Shown here in pieces: positions 33,220 through 42,282 of a stretch of 64,000 nucleotides of DNA (position 1 is its first letter; each line of letters starts with the position of its first letter). The DNA comes from Candidatus Gastranaerophilales bacterium. GTDB taxonomy: Bacteria; Cyanobacteriota; Vampirovibrionia; Gastranaerophilales; Gastranaerophilaceae. The notes under the pieces were generated by a model. The model did no database searches, was not told the DNA's origin, and was given only the letters and a program-made list of their open reading frames with translations. Position numbers and translations under genes: made by a program. The DNA is taken from positions 62,001 to 126,000 of the forward strand of contig CALVEV010000001.1 of assembly GCA_944326685.1 (NCBI GenBank), written 5' to 3'.

Positions 33220-34305
33220 ATGAATTTAATCGAAACAAAGGAAGATAATTTATTTTATATCGGTGGAATCGTTAGAGATATGATTCTTAACCGAGAGTCT
33301 TTTGATGTCGATATTACTTATGTAGGTAATGCAATTGAATTTGCAAAAACAATTCCTAATGCTGAAATTATAAAAATTAATGAACCTTTTGGAACTGTTA
33401 AAATTTTAATTGATAATAAAGAAATAGACCTTGCCTCAACCAGAAATGAAATATATCCTAAAGTTGGGCATTTACCTCAGGTTACAGAAATAGGATGTTC
33501 GCTAAAAAAAGATGTTCTAAGACGAGATTTTACAATAAACACTCTTGCCAAATCTCTTAAAACAGGTGAAATTGTAGATTATTTAGGTGGAATTGAAGAT
33601 ATCAAAAATAAAACAATTCGAATAATTCATGATAATAGCTTTATTGATGATCCGACACGTATTATTAGAGGTTTAAAATTTTCTGTTAGATTCGGATTTA
33701 ATTTAGATAAACATACCAAAGATTTACAAAATGATTATCTAAATAATATTAATTATGATATGAGCTACAAAAGAGTAAAAAAAGAGCTTATTGAGACATT
33801 TAATCTGAATTCTCAAGAAGCATTTGAAAGATTTTTCTCCGAAAATATTTATAAATTATTGACAGAAAATGAAATTATTGCACCTAAATATAATATCCAA
33901 AATCTAGTCGATAAATATCCAGTAAAAGATATATGGCTTGTTTATTTGGGTTGGATGGATTTAGAAAAACTACCATTAACTAAAAGAGAAAGTAAAATTA
34001 TATCAGATTATAATTATTTAAAATCACAAAAATTAAATGATGATTATTCAATATACTCAGAATTTAAAAATTGCGAAAAAGAAAGTTTGCTTCTTTATGC
34101 GATTAATATTGACGATAAAAAAGTATTTGAATATTTTGATAAGTTATCTAAAATTAAACTAAAAATTACAGGAAAAGACCTACAAAATATGGGAATTAAG
34201 CCATCAAAAGAATATTCAAAATGTTTTGAATATATCTTGAAAGAAAAAATAAAATCACCAAATATCAATGAAAAAGAATTAGCTAAAAAATTCTTTAAGC
34301 TTTAG
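33220..34305 (+). CDS. tRNA nucleotidyltransferase/poly(A) polymerase family enzyme (CCA-adding type)
   Basis: Adds or repairs the CCA end of tRNA, or a related polymerase. The head has YIGGIVRDMILNRESFDVDITYVG (GG motif, R, metal-binding DVD), the neck KKDVLRRDFTINTLAKS and the motif DDPTRIIRGLKFSVRFGF, diagnostic of the class II family. At 361 residues it is shorter than bacterial CCA enzymes (~400-450) and the C-terminal arm is reduced, so specificity (CCA or A-adding) is open. TTGGAG lies before ATG. The tail overlaps the converging 514-aa gene by 11 bases. Confidence 0.88.
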   Translation: MNLIETKEDNLFYIGGIVRDMILNRESFDVDITYVGNAIEFAKTIPNAEIIKINEPFGTVKILIDNKEIDLASTRNEIYPKVGHLPQVTEIGCSLKKDVLRRDFTINTLAKSLKTGEIVDYLGGIEDIKNKTIRIIHDNSFIDDPTRIIRGLKFSVRFGFNLDKHTKDLQNDYLNNINYDMSYKRVKKELIETFNLNSQEAFERFFSENIYKLLTENEIIAPKYNIQNLVDKYPVKDIWLVYLGWMDLEKLPLTKRESKIISDYNYLKSQKLNDDYSIYSEFKNCEKESLLLYAINIDDKKVFEYFDKLSKIKLKITGKDLQNMGIKPSKEYSKCFEYILKEKIKSPNINEKELAKKFFKL

Positions 34306-35839
34306 CTATAACTTTTGGCTTTTTATTTTCATTTAATTTTTGCGCTTGATTATTTTTTGCTGTATTAGCTTTTGAATAATCATATGTTCCTGGAAAGGCA
34401 TTTGTACCTGTAGTTTTTCTTGTATACCAATATTGCAAATCAGGAATAATTCTAGATAAGAATAACGATGCAACAGCAAAACCTGCTAAGAAGTTAACAC
34501 CACTCAAGACTAAATTCTTTTGTTTCATTTTATTCAATAATTTTTTATTTACTTTACCATCACCTTTTTCAGCAGCTTTGCAGATATCATCTACATAATC
34601 CTTCATTCTATCGTTCAATTTTTCTAATTTTTTATATGAAACATATTTGTTTGGATTAGATGATGCACCACCTGTAAAGAGTTCATAAGATTCTTTCAAT
34701 AAATCAGGAGCATTAATTTTACCACCGGTATAAACACCTATAACTTGTTTTTTAGTTAATACACTCTTATCAACTTGTTTAGGTTGTAATTTAGACATTT
34801 CTAATGCACGTTTTTGTAATTCAGGATTTGTTTCAATTTTATTAAATTCTTCCAATGTAATAGCTTCTTGACCTTTACCGAAGAACTTATTCAAATCTAG
34901 CACTTTTGTGTCTTTACCTAGAACAGATTCTCTAAATTCGTTTATTGACATAGAACTGTTATCATTTTCAAATAAACCTGATAAATGTTTATGAACAATA
35001 CCTGCAGTATTAGGATCTAACCTTGTCCAACGGCCTGATTCAGCTTTATTCAAAGCAGCTCTTACATGGTCTTGCGCCCACATATAGAAATAAATTGAGC
35101 CACCATCTCTGATTATAATTTCTGCTTTTTCTTGTTTTCTTCTTGCATTATAAGTTCTTCCACCTAATACACCTAAGTCTGTTGATAATAATTGACCTGT
35201 ATTAGTATTTTCTATAAAGTTTGTAAATGTATTTAATCCACCTTTAAATGCTACTTGATTTAGTTTGTGATTATCTTTACTCATTACAGATTCTTTAAAG
35301 TGTTCAAATCTTGTTTTATCTATATGAGGAACAATATGTTCTTTATCTTTTTTAGCAAAATAATTTGTAAGTTTATGATTCAATGGAGGAACTATAAAAC
35401 CGATAATATAGTTAGCTGCAAGAATACTTGCCGCAACTTTCCCAAATTTCATTAATGAAACTGTTCTTTCTGATAAATTCTTAGGATTTAATAATTTATT
35501 ATTTAAGAAATTATTAAATGGTTTTCTAATAGCATCTTGACCTACATCAACACTAGTATCAAGTCTTTTACCATTAGCACCTTTTGTTGCATTTAAGAAT
35601 TTACCAAGAGCTTTATCTCCAAGCCAATTAAATGCTTGTACCCCCCAAAGCCAAACAATAGAACCACTTGTCTCTTCTATAACTCTCTCTCTTGCTTCTG
35701 TAACACCGCCTCGTTTGTAAGCTTTATCTGTACGGCCGGCAATAACAGTTCCTTCCAATGCTACAATTGGAATTTTAGCATCAGTTTTTGTAACTGCTGT
35801 AATAGTTTTACCTAATATATTTCCTAATCCGGCTGTCAC
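34295..35839 (-). CDS. Unknown membrane-associated protein (514 aa)
   Basis: Unrecognised. Helical with two hydrophobic segments (MKFGKVAASILAANYIIGF and NLVLSGVNFLAGFAVASLFL), Lys/Asn/Thr-rich linkers and a basic tail. No signal peptide. The start is GTG at 35839 with AAAAGGA upstream; the protein begins MTAGLGNILGKTITAV. Members of similar layout appear at 15398 and 51906. Possibly an organism-specific membrane protein. It converges on the CCA-type gene with an 11-base overlap. Confidence 0.65.
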   Translation of the reverse strand: MTAGLGNILGKTITAVTKTDAKIPIVALEGTVIAGRTDKAYKRGGVTEARERVIEETSGSIVWLWGVQAFNWLGDKALGKFLNATKGANGKRLDTSVDVGQDAIRKPFNNFLNNKLLNPKNLSERTVSLMKFGKVAASILAANYIIGFIVPPLNHKLTNYFAKKDKEHIVPHIDKTRFEHFKESVMSKDNHKLNQVAFKGGLNTFTNFIENTNTGQLLSTDLGVLGGRTYNARRKQEKAEIIIRDGGSIYFYMWAQDHVRAALNKAESGRWTRLDPNTAGIVHKHLSGLFENDNSSMSINEFRESVLGKDTKVLDLNKFFGKGQEAITLEEFNKIETNPELQKRALEMSKLQPKQVDKSVLTKKQVIGVYTGGKINAPDLLKESYELFTGGASSNPNKYVSYKKLEKLNDRMKDYVDDICKAAEKGDGKVNKKLLNKMKQKNLVLSGVNFLAGFAVASLFLSRIIPDLQYWYTRKTTGTNAFPGTYDYSKANTAKNNQAQKLNENKKPKVIAKA

Positions 35840-35964
35840 AGTTGGTCCTTTTTCTACACTTACAGAATGTATAAACCATGTAAATCACAATACTTGCTTA
35901 TTTTAGCAAAAATGTAACAAGTTTTGAAGAAAAATGTTACATTTTAACGTAATATTTACACTTA

Positions 35965-36627
35965 TTATACCAAACCTTCTTTTAATGCTTTGACAGCAGC
36001 TTGAGTTCTATCATCAACAACGAGTTTTTGAATAATATTACAAACATGAGCTTTTGCCGTATGCTCACTAATTGTAAGAGTTTTTGCAATTTCACTATTT
36101 GTTTGACCATCTACTACTAATTTTAAAACCTCATATTCTCTTTGGGTTAAATTTGCATGTGTTTCTCTAAACCCTGCTCGAGATAATTGGCGAGGCGGAA
36201 TTACTCCACAGTTCTTATCTTTAATATATGGAACAACATGCGAATCTATCCACATAGCTCCATTTTTTATTGTTTTTATTATCGTCATCAAAAACTCTGT
36301 ATTAATATCCTTCATAATATAGCCAAAGGCTCCGGCTGATAATGAATCAAATATCTCTTGTTCAGAAATATGAGATGTTAACATTATTACTTTTAAATTA
36401 GGGATATTAAGTTCCATAATCTTTTTAGTAGCCTCTATCCCAGTCATATCAGGCAAACCTATATCCATCAAAACAATATCAGGTTTTAGTAATTTTGATT
36501 TTTCTATAGCTTCTGCACCATTTTGGGCTTCTGCAATTATTTCCATTTCTTTGTAATCATCAAATAAGGATTTAATACCTATTCGCATTAATTTCTGGTC
36601 CTCGACCAATAAAATACGTATATTCAT
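35965..36627 (-). CDS. NarL/FixJ-type response regulator
   Basis: Receiver domain (residues 1-120) with acidic pocket VEDQ, phosphoacceptor D in DIVLMDIGLPDMTG and the T/K sites (MLTSH, MKD), then a LuxR-type HTH (residues 150-215: LTQREYEVLKLVVDGQTNSEIAKTLTISEHTAKAHVCNII). Probably a DNA-binding transcription regulator. It resembles the regulator at 56889 (shared DIVLMDIGLP and GxxWID segments). No sensor kinase neighbours it, so the partner is elsewhere. GGAGG precedes ATG. Confidence 0.92.
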   Translation of the reverse strand: MNIRILLVEDQKLMRIGIKSLFDDYKEMEIIAEAQNGAEAIEKSKLLKPDIVLMDIGLPDMTGIEATKKIMELNIPNLKVIMLTSHISEQEIFDSLSAGAFGYIMKDINTEFLMTIIKTIKNGAMWIDSHVVPYIKDKNCGVIPPRQLSRAGFRETHANLTQREYEVLKLVVDGQTNSEIAKTLTISEHTAKAHVCNIIQKLVVDDRTQAAVKALKEGLV

Positions 36628-36761
36628 AATTGTCCTCCGATTTTATTCTAGGTTGGATTTATAAATTTAATATCGGATGAGTATTTTTGAATAATGACAA
36701 TATTATAAATTTAGGATTTTGAATTCTTATTTGAGTTATTGAAATATTTCTAATATCTAAC

Positions 36762-36792
36762 AAAAAAAAACTAGAGTTTAGAAAACTCTAGT
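36762..36792 (-). terminator. Terminator of the marR-emrA transcript
   Basis: ACTAGAGTTT and AAACTCTAGT form a ten-base-pair stem (36770-36792) with a three-base loop and a nine-base U-run on the minus strand. Confidence 0.92.
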
Positions 36793-36837
36793 CTGTAAGT
36801 TTTGTATACAATTAATTTATCTATTATGTTTTATTAT

Positions 36838-37830
36838 TTATCTAACTTTTATTTTTGGAACTACTGACATTCCAGGAACAATTGTGTATTCATTTGGATC
36901 AATCTTTTCATCAAATACAATTTTTACAGGTATTCTTTGAACAATTTTTACAAATGAACCAACTGCGTTTTCTGGAGGAAATAAGCTTGATTTTGCTCCA
37001 GAACTGCGTTGAATACTGTCAATTTTTCCTTTGAATTTATGATTAGGATATGTATCCACTTTTATTTCTACAGGCATGCCAGGCTTCATTCCTCTCAATT
37101 GAGTTTCTTTGAAATTAGCTACAACCCATACTTCGTGAGGGACTAAAGTGAATAATGGAGATCCTGCATTAACCATCATACCTTTTTCTACACGTCTTGA
37201 TGATACTGTTCCATCTTGAGGAGCATATATTGTTGTATATGATAAATTTAATGCGGCTGCATCTCTTTGAGCCTTTAAGACTTTGATATTTGCATCTGCT
37301 ACCTTATTACCTGATTGAGAGTTTGATAATACATCTTCTTGAGCTCTTGTATGTTGAGCCATCAATGCATCTCTTTTTGTTATTGCATTATCTAATGTTT
37401 GCTTAGAAACTGCACCTGCTGCGTATAAATTTGTATAACGTTTTACATCTGTATTTGCTAATTCTAATTCTGAATTTGATGCATTTAAATTTGCTTTTGC
37501 ATTCTTTTGGTTTAATAACTCTCTTTGATATGCTGCATCTGCTTGAGCCAATCTTACTTCATAATCTTTTGGATCAATTTTTGCGACTATATCACCCTTT
37601 TTAACAGATTGGTTATCCTTTACATAAACCTCAATTATCTGACCTGATATACGAGGTGCTACACTTACTGTTGTTGTTTCGACATATGCATCATCTGTTG
37701 ACTGATACTTCATTTCTTCAAATATCCAAAACAAAAGTAATATTGCAACTAATACACCTATAAATATCATTACATGTTTTTTTACACTTAGTTTATTCTT
37801 TTTATTTTCTGTTTGTTTTTCGTCCATCAT
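36838..37830 (-). CDS. EmrA/HlyD-type membrane fusion protein
   Basis: Adaptor linking an inner membrane exporter to an outer membrane channel. One N-terminal membrane helix (VMIFIGVLVAILLLFWIFEE), a biotinyl-lipoyl half (DAYVETTTVSVAPRISGQIIEVYVKDNQSVKKGDIVAKIDP), a coiled-coil hairpin (LNASNSELELANTDVKR...QHTRAQEDVLS) and the closing half (YTTIYAPQDGTVSSRRVEKGMMVNAG). 330 residues. The family is usually paired with an EmrB-type MFS exporter; none is adjacent here. It follows marR by five bases and is cotranscribed. Confidence 0.92.
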   Translation of the reverse strand: MMDEKQTENKKNKLSVKKHVMIFIGVLVAILLLFWIFEEMKYQSTDDAYVETTTVSVAPRISGQIIEVYVKDNQSVKKGDIVAKIDPKDYEVRLAQADAAYQRELLNQKNAKANLNASNSELELANTDVKRYTNLYAAGAVSKQTLDNAITKRDALMAQHTRAQEDVLSNSQSGNKVADANIKVLKAQRDAAALNLSYTTIYAPQDGTVSSRRVEKGMMVNAGSPLFTLVPHEVWVVANFKETQLRGMKPGMPVEIKVDTYPNHKFKGKIDSIQRSSGAKSSLFPPENAVGSFVKIVQRIPVKIVFDEKIDPNEYTIVPGMSVVPKIKVR

Positions 37831-37835
37831 AACCT

Positions 37836-38333
37836 CTATATCTGTAACTCTACTATATCTTTAAATGTATCTCTCATTCGCTTCAATATATCCTTTGCAA
37901 ACTTTATTTCTTCATCTGTAAAATTTGCTGAAACCTTATCAAATACAGGAAATACTTTTTCCATAACATCATGAAGAATTTTATCTCCTTCTTCTGTTAA
38001 TACTATTTTCTTAACTAAACGATTATTTTTTACATCTACTACACGTTTTATAAATGCTTTTTTCTCTAATGATTCTAACAATCTTCCTGTATTAGCTCTA
38101 TCTTTTACTAATAATTTTGCCAAATCTCTCTGACAAATATCAGGATTTGAATATGTTACATCCAATACCAAAAATTCTTCTGGTGACACTGGAGAGTTTA
38201 ATTTAGCAAACAATTGCAATCCCAACATCTTAGAAAATTTTTCAGTTAGCTTTACATCATAATAAAGTGAATCTGTATATAATCTATTTGATAATTTTGA
38301 TTTTAATTCTTCTGCTTTTACTTCTTCTGTCAT
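37836..38333 (-). CDS. MarR-family transcriptional regulator
   Basis: 165 residues with the winged helix-turn-helix of MarR: helices around VTYSNPDICQRDLAKLLVKDRANTGRLLESLEKKAFIKRVVDVKNNRLVKKIVLTEEG. It likely represses itself, emrA and the divergent outer membrane gene through the inverted repeat at 38371. The ligand is unknown. A short SD is seen before ATG. First gene of the marR-emrA transcript. Confidence 0.9.
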   Translation of the reverse strand: MTEEVKAEELKSKLSNRLYTDSLYYDVKLTEKFSKMLGLQLFAKLNSPVSPEEFLVLDVTYSNPDICQRDLAKLLVKDRANTGRLLESLEKKAFIKRVVDVKNNRLVKKIVLTEEGDKILHDVMEKVFPVFDKVSANFTDEEIKFAKDILKRMRDTFKDIVELQI

Positions 38334-38370
38334 AACTTCTTTCTTTATAATATAATGTTGCTATAAAAAC

Positions 38371-38402
38371 ATGTTGCATTTACAACATACTTATGTTATC
38401 AT
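38371..38402 (+). promoter_or_regulatory. MarR operator candidate overlapping the outer membrane gene's promoter
   Basis: ATGTTG-N6-CAACAT (38371-38388) is a perfect inverted repeat of the size used by MarR dimers. A rightward promoter TTGCAT-N17-TATCAT (38374-38402) overlaps it, so binding would block transcription. Another ATGTTG lies at 38355. The region separates marR and the outer membrane gene. Confidence 0.65.
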
Positions 38403-38437
38403 CATCGTATTAAAAAAGCAAGTAGTAGGAGAAAATA

Positions 38438-39898
38438 ATGAAAAAAAGGATAATTGCAGGATTATTGTTAACTAATTTCATAAGCATGAATTGCATGCCT
38501 GCATTAGCTTTTATACACCTAGGGGTTCAAAAAGATTCTGTTGATACTAATAATACAAAAGTAGAATCAACCAAAGTTGAAAAAGTTAAAACAAATAAAA
38601 AACAAAAAACAAAATGGACAAAATTAAAAGTAGAAAATAAATATGATTTCATCAATTTACCTTGGTGGGAAAATTTTAATGATGATTGTTTGAATAATTA
38701 TATTCAAAAAGCAATGGAGCATAATTATAATGCCAAAATTGCATCATTAACAGTTGATGAATATTTTCAAAATGTAAAAGCACAAAGAGCCAATGAACTT
38801 CCAAAAGTTGGAGCAGGTTTTATTCCAGGTTATGGAGGAACAGAGCATACAAGTGATGGCTCATTATTATTTCCTATAACTGTAAATTATGAAGCAGATA
38901 TATTTTTGAAAAATCACGATAAAACAAAATCTGTTAAAAAATTATATGAAGCATCTATTCAAGATGAACGAGCAGCATATATTTCAATAATTTCAGCAGT
39001 TGGAACAACATATTTTAATATTATTCAATTAGATCAATTAATTGAAACTCAAAAACATATTGTTGATTTGAGAAAAGAAATTTATAACCAAATGCTTATC
39101 AGTAACAGAGAAGGTGTTACATCAACATCAGATGTAGTAAAAGCTAACAAAGCTATGGTCGCAGGAGAAGCTGATTTAATAGATTTAGAAAAAGCAAGAA
39201 TTAAAGCATTGAACCAATTAGCTGTTTTAATTGGAGAAAGCCCTGAAAATATTAACTCACTAAAACGTGCAAGTTATAAATCAATTGATTATAAATACAA
39301 CATGCCAGAAAGTATTTCATCAGAAATTATTACTCAAAGACCTGATTATATTAAATCAGAATTAATGCTTCAAAAAGCAGGTATTGATGTAAGAGTTGCT
39401 AAAAAAGAATTCTTACCAACAATTAACATTGGTGGATTTGCATTATTTAATGTTTTGAATTCTAGTAATATGTCAATGATTCCAAATCTAATATGGGGAT
39501 TTGGCGGTGGAGTAATGGAAACATTCTTCACTGGCGGAGCTAAAATGGCTAACTTAAAAATGAACAAAGTTAAATATGAAAAAATGCTTGAATCGTATAG
39601 AAATACAAATTTAACATCAATACAAGAAGTAAATGATGCGATGTATGCTTACAAATACAGTAATGATAAATATAATCAAAACCTTAAAAACTTAAAATTA
39701 GAAACAAAAGATTATAATTTATCTAAAAAAATGTATGAACAAGGAGTTATGTCAAAACTAGATTTGAACCAAAAACAAGAAAATCTTTTGACTATAGACA
39801 ACCTTGTTGTACAAAACAAAATTGCCTGCATTGTTGATTCAATTGGTTTATACAAAGCAACAGGAGCAGGAGTAAATAAAACAAAAAGATTAGACTAG
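38438..39898 (+). CDS. TolC/OprM-type outer membrane efflux protein
   Basis: Outer membrane channel of a tripartite efflux system. A signal peptide (MKKRIIAGLLLTNFISMNCMPALAF) leads to two similar halves, each with helical tunnel segments: LPWWENFNDDCLNNYIQKAM and NYNAKIASLTVDEYFQN in the first half, the GESPENI turn, then SEIITQRPDYIKSELMLQKAGIDVRVAKKEFLP in the second. 486 residues. AGGAG precedes ATG. Divergent from marR-emrA, which suggests one regulon; the missing inner pump must be elsewhere. Confidence 0.9.
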   Translation: MKKRIIAGLLLTNFISMNCMPALAFIHLGVQKDSVDTNNTKVESTKVEKVKTNKKQKTKWTKLKVENKYDFINLPWWENFNDDCLNNYIQKAMEHNYNAKIASLTVDEYFQNVKAQRANELPKVGAGFIPGYGGTEHTSDGSLLFPITVNYEADIFLKNHDKTKSVKKLYEASIQDERAAYISIISAVGTTYFNIIQLDQLIETQKHIVDLRKEIYNQMLISNREGVTSTSDVVKANKAMVAGEADLIDLEKARIKALNQLAVLIGESPENINSLKRASYKSIDYKYNMPESISSEIITQRPDYIKSELMLQKAGIDVRVAKKEFLPTINIGGFALFNVLNSSNMSMIPNLIWGFGGGVMETFFTGGAKMANLKMNKVKYEKMLESYRNTNLTSIQEVNDAMYAYKYSNDKYNQNLKNLKLETKDYNLSKKMYEQGVMSKLDLNQKQENLLTIDNLVVQNKIACIVDSIGLYKATGAGVNKTKRLD

Positions 39899-39942
39899 AC
39901 ATATAAACTAAGAAATCCTAAAACTACCAAAATAAATCTAAG

Positions 39943-39969
39943 GGTAAGCATAATAGCTTACCTTTTTAT
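39943..39969 (+). terminator. Terminator of the outer membrane efflux gene
   Basis: GGTAAGC and GCTTACC form a seven-base-pair stem around ATAATA followed by TTTTTATTTTG. Confidence 0.88.
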
Positions 39970-39986
39970 TTTGATAAAATCAAAAT

Positions 39987-40322
39987 TTAGTTTTCATTTT
40001 GCCATTTTTTACAATCAAAACGCAGGTCTTTTAGAGTAATTTTTAGAGATTTCAAATATGGGGCAAATTTTTCTATCAACATTCTTTTTTGCATATTTAA
40101 TTCTTGAGCTACAATAGAATTTTTGCAAGCAATAACCATTACACCAGCTCCAACCATACTATATGGTTTTGATTTTTCAGCAAATTTTTCACCAGCAACT
40201 TTTTTCCAAAAACGATACAAATTAGATTTTGTAATCGCTTTTTTTATATCTTTGTTTTCTAACATATCAGCAATTACGAAATCAACACCTTCAAAATCAG
40301 TATATAAAACCTTTTTTGTCAA
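39987..40322 (-). CDS. dciA: DciA-type (DUF721) protein
   Basis: DUF721/DciA proteins help load the replicative helicase in bacteria without DnaC/DnaI. The 111 residues show the family form: helix WKKVAGEKFAEKSKPYSMVG, strand AGVMVIACKNSIVAQELNMQK and helix MLIEKFAPYLKSLKITLKDLRFD. The start faces nrnA, with about 50 bases between the two genes. Recognition is at family level; function by analogy. Confidence 0.8.
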   Translation of the reverse strand: MTKKVLYTDFEGVDFVIADMLENKDIKKAITKSNLYRFWKKVAGEKFAEKSKPYSMVGAGVMVIACKNSIVAQELNMQKRMLIEKFAPYLKSLKITLKDLRFDCKKWQNEN

Positions 40323-40372
40323 AAAATTTATACCCCTACTTTTTTTCTCGTTATTTGTGATAGTATTATATA

Positions 40373-41335
40373 ATGAAATTTAATCAACTGGAAGAATTAA
40401 TAAAAAATTCTAAAAAAATATTAATTGTATCTCATATAAATCCGGATGGAGATGCTGTTGGTTCTGTATGTTCAATGTATACAACCATTTATGATAATTT
40501 TAAAAAGAAATCAGATATTTTAGTTGTTGGACATTTACCAAATTCATATAAATTCTTGCCAAATATTGATAAAGCAGAATTCAAATTTGATGATTCTATG
40601 GTTTATGATTTAGTTATAACATTAGATGTTGCAGCATTAGATAGATTATCAAATGCAAAAATCTTATTTGAAAAAGCAAAAGCAACTATTAATATAGATC
40701 ACCACAAAACAAATAATGAATTTGGCAATATTAATGTAGTAAAAGGAAATGCAAGTTCAACAGGTGAAGTTTTATTAGAAATTTATAACGAACAAAATTG
40801 GAAAATTTCTTTAGATTCCGCTATTGGATTATACACAGCAATATTAACTGATACAGGCGGATTTAGATATGAAAACACATCTGAAAATGTTTTCAAATCT
40901 GCTGCTCAACTTGTTAAAATTGGAATTAATCCAAATGAAATTTATAAACATTGTTATGAACTAAAATCTAAGAATTTTGTAATGTTTCAAAATTATTGTA
41001 TTAATAAAGCTGAATTTGCACATGATGATAAAATTGCATACTCAACTGTTTACAAAAGAGATATTGAAAGATTCAACGGAGAAGAAGATTTTACTGACGG
41101 ACTAGTAGAAATTTTAAGAGCAATTGAAACAACAGATATAGCATTTTTAGCAAAAGAAATTGACTCTAAAACAACAAAAATTTCAATGAGAAGTAAAAAA
41201 TCAGATGTCGCAGAAATATGTTCTGTTTATGGAGGCGGAGGTCACACTTTTGCCGCAGGTTGTACAATTAAAACCAACATTGAAGGAGCTGTTAAAAGAA
41301 TGTTAAAAACCATCGAGGAGAAAATTTATGGGTAA
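40373..41335 (+). CDS. nrnA: DHH-family phosphoesterase NrnA (nanoRNase/pAp phosphatase type)
   Basis: Degrades short oligoribonucleotides and 3'-phosphoadenosine 5'-phosphate. Motifs in order: VSHINPDGDAVGSVCSMYT (DGD), NIDHHKTNNEFG (DHH), TDTGGFRYENTS, and the DHHA1 domain EICSVYGGGGHTFAAGCTI. 320 residues is typical. No SD precedes ATG; TATTAT lies close upstream and the transcript may be leaderless. Its 3' end overlaps brkB by eight bases, indicating coupling. Confidence 0.93.
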   Translation: MKFNQLEELIKNSKKILIVSHINPDGDAVGSVCSMYTTIYDNFKKKSDILVVGHLPNSYKFLPNIDKAEFKFDDSMVYDLVITLDVAALDRLSNAKILFEKAKATINIDHHKTNNEFGNINVVKGNASSTGEVLLEIYNEQNWKISLDSAIGLYTAILTDTGGFRYENTSENVFKSAAQLVKIGINPNEIYKHCYELKSKNFVMFQNYCINKAEFAHDDKIAYSTVYKRDIERFNGEEDFTDGLVEILRAIETTDIAFLAKEIDSKTTKISMRSKKSDVAEICSVYGGGGHTFAAGCTIKTNIEGAVKRMLKTIEEKIYG

Positions 41336-42218
41336 GGCTTTTGATTTTGTTGTAAAAACAGTCAAATCTATTATCGATAATGATTTTTCAGGTATGGCAG
41401 CTGAAATGAGCTATATGCTTGTTATTGGCATTTTTCCTTTTATGCTGTTTTTAATGTCTTTATTCAATCTTATTGGCAAAAACTATTTCATGAATCCATT
41501 ATTTATTTTTATGGAACGAGTTATGCCGGATGATTCGATAAGGTTAATTATTAGTGTACTTAACCAAGTATTAGGGTTTCAAAAAGGTACAACTGTTGCT
41601 ATCGCAGCGTTATTAATAACTTTATTTATGTCAATGAATGCTTTATCTGTAATTATTAAAGGATTAAATAGAGCATACAAAGTTGAAGAAACAAGAGCAT
41701 TTATTTATACAAGGTTTTTATCTTTATTAATGGTTATAGTAAACACTTTGGTATTATTTTTAAGTATAAATATAATCATTTTTGGTAAAGTTATTATCAG
41801 ATTTTTAACCGCATTTATAAATTTATCGCCTAACGTTGCAGAAACATTACTTGCAATAAGATGGCCTATTGCTTTTATGGCATTATTTTTAATGGCATTT
41901 CTACAGTATTACATATTCCCTGATGTAAGTTGGTCTGATAGATTAAAAAGAAAAAGTGCACTTCCTGGAACTATATTTTTCTGTGTAATATGGTTAATTG
42001 CATCAGGAGGTTTTTCAATTTACGTTAACAAATTACATACATATAACTTTGTATATGGGACAATCGCAGCATTTGCAATGTTAATGGTATGGTTTTATTT
42101 TACCTCTATGCTTATTCTTATCGGGGGAGAAATTAACTCTCAGGTTCATGACAAATTAGAACAAGATGAGCTTATTGCAATCATGGAAGCAGAAGAAAAC
42201 GAAAACGAAGAATTATAA
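41328..42218 (+). CDS. YihY/BrkB-family membrane protein
   Basis: Polytopic inner membrane protein of the YihY/virulence factor BrkB family, role still unclear. About six membrane helices are visible (MLVIGIFPFMLFLMSLFNLI, ATVAIAALLITLFMSMNALS, LSLLMVIVNTLVLFLSINIIIF, ALFLMAFLQYYIF, FFCVIWLIASGGFSIYV, FAMLMVWFYFTSMLILIGGEINS) and the family signature MVWFYFTSMLILIGGEIN. 296 residues. GAGGAG lies before ATG and the gene overlaps nrnA. Confidence 0.9.
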   Translation: MGKAFDFVVKTVKSIIDNDFSGMAAEMSYMLVIGIFPFMLFLMSLFNLIGKNYFMNPLFIFMERVMPDDSIRLIISVLNQVLGFQKGTTVAIAALLITLFMSMNALSVIIKGLNRAYKVEETRAFIYTRFLSLLMVIVNTLVLFLSINIIIFGKVIIRFLTAFINLSPNVAETLLAIRWPIAFMALFLMAFLQYYIFPDVSWSDRLKRKSALPGTIFFCVIWLIASGGFSIYVNKLHTYNFVYGTIAAFAMLMVWFYFTSMLILIGGEINSQVHDKLEQDELIAIMEAEENENEEL

Positions 42219-42223
42219 CCAAA

Positions 42224-42256
42224 ACGCAACAGCTATAAATTATATAACTGTTGCGT
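42224..42256. terminator. Hairpin terminator between brkB and the Cys-rich gene
   Basis: ACGCAACAG and CTGTTGCGT form a nine-base-pair stem with a fifteen-base AT-rich loop. On the minus strand it is followed by TTTT; on the plus strand the tail is weak. It probably serves the leftward gene. Confidence 0.7.
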
Positions 42257-42282
42257 CATAATTCATAAAATAATAGTAGCTT

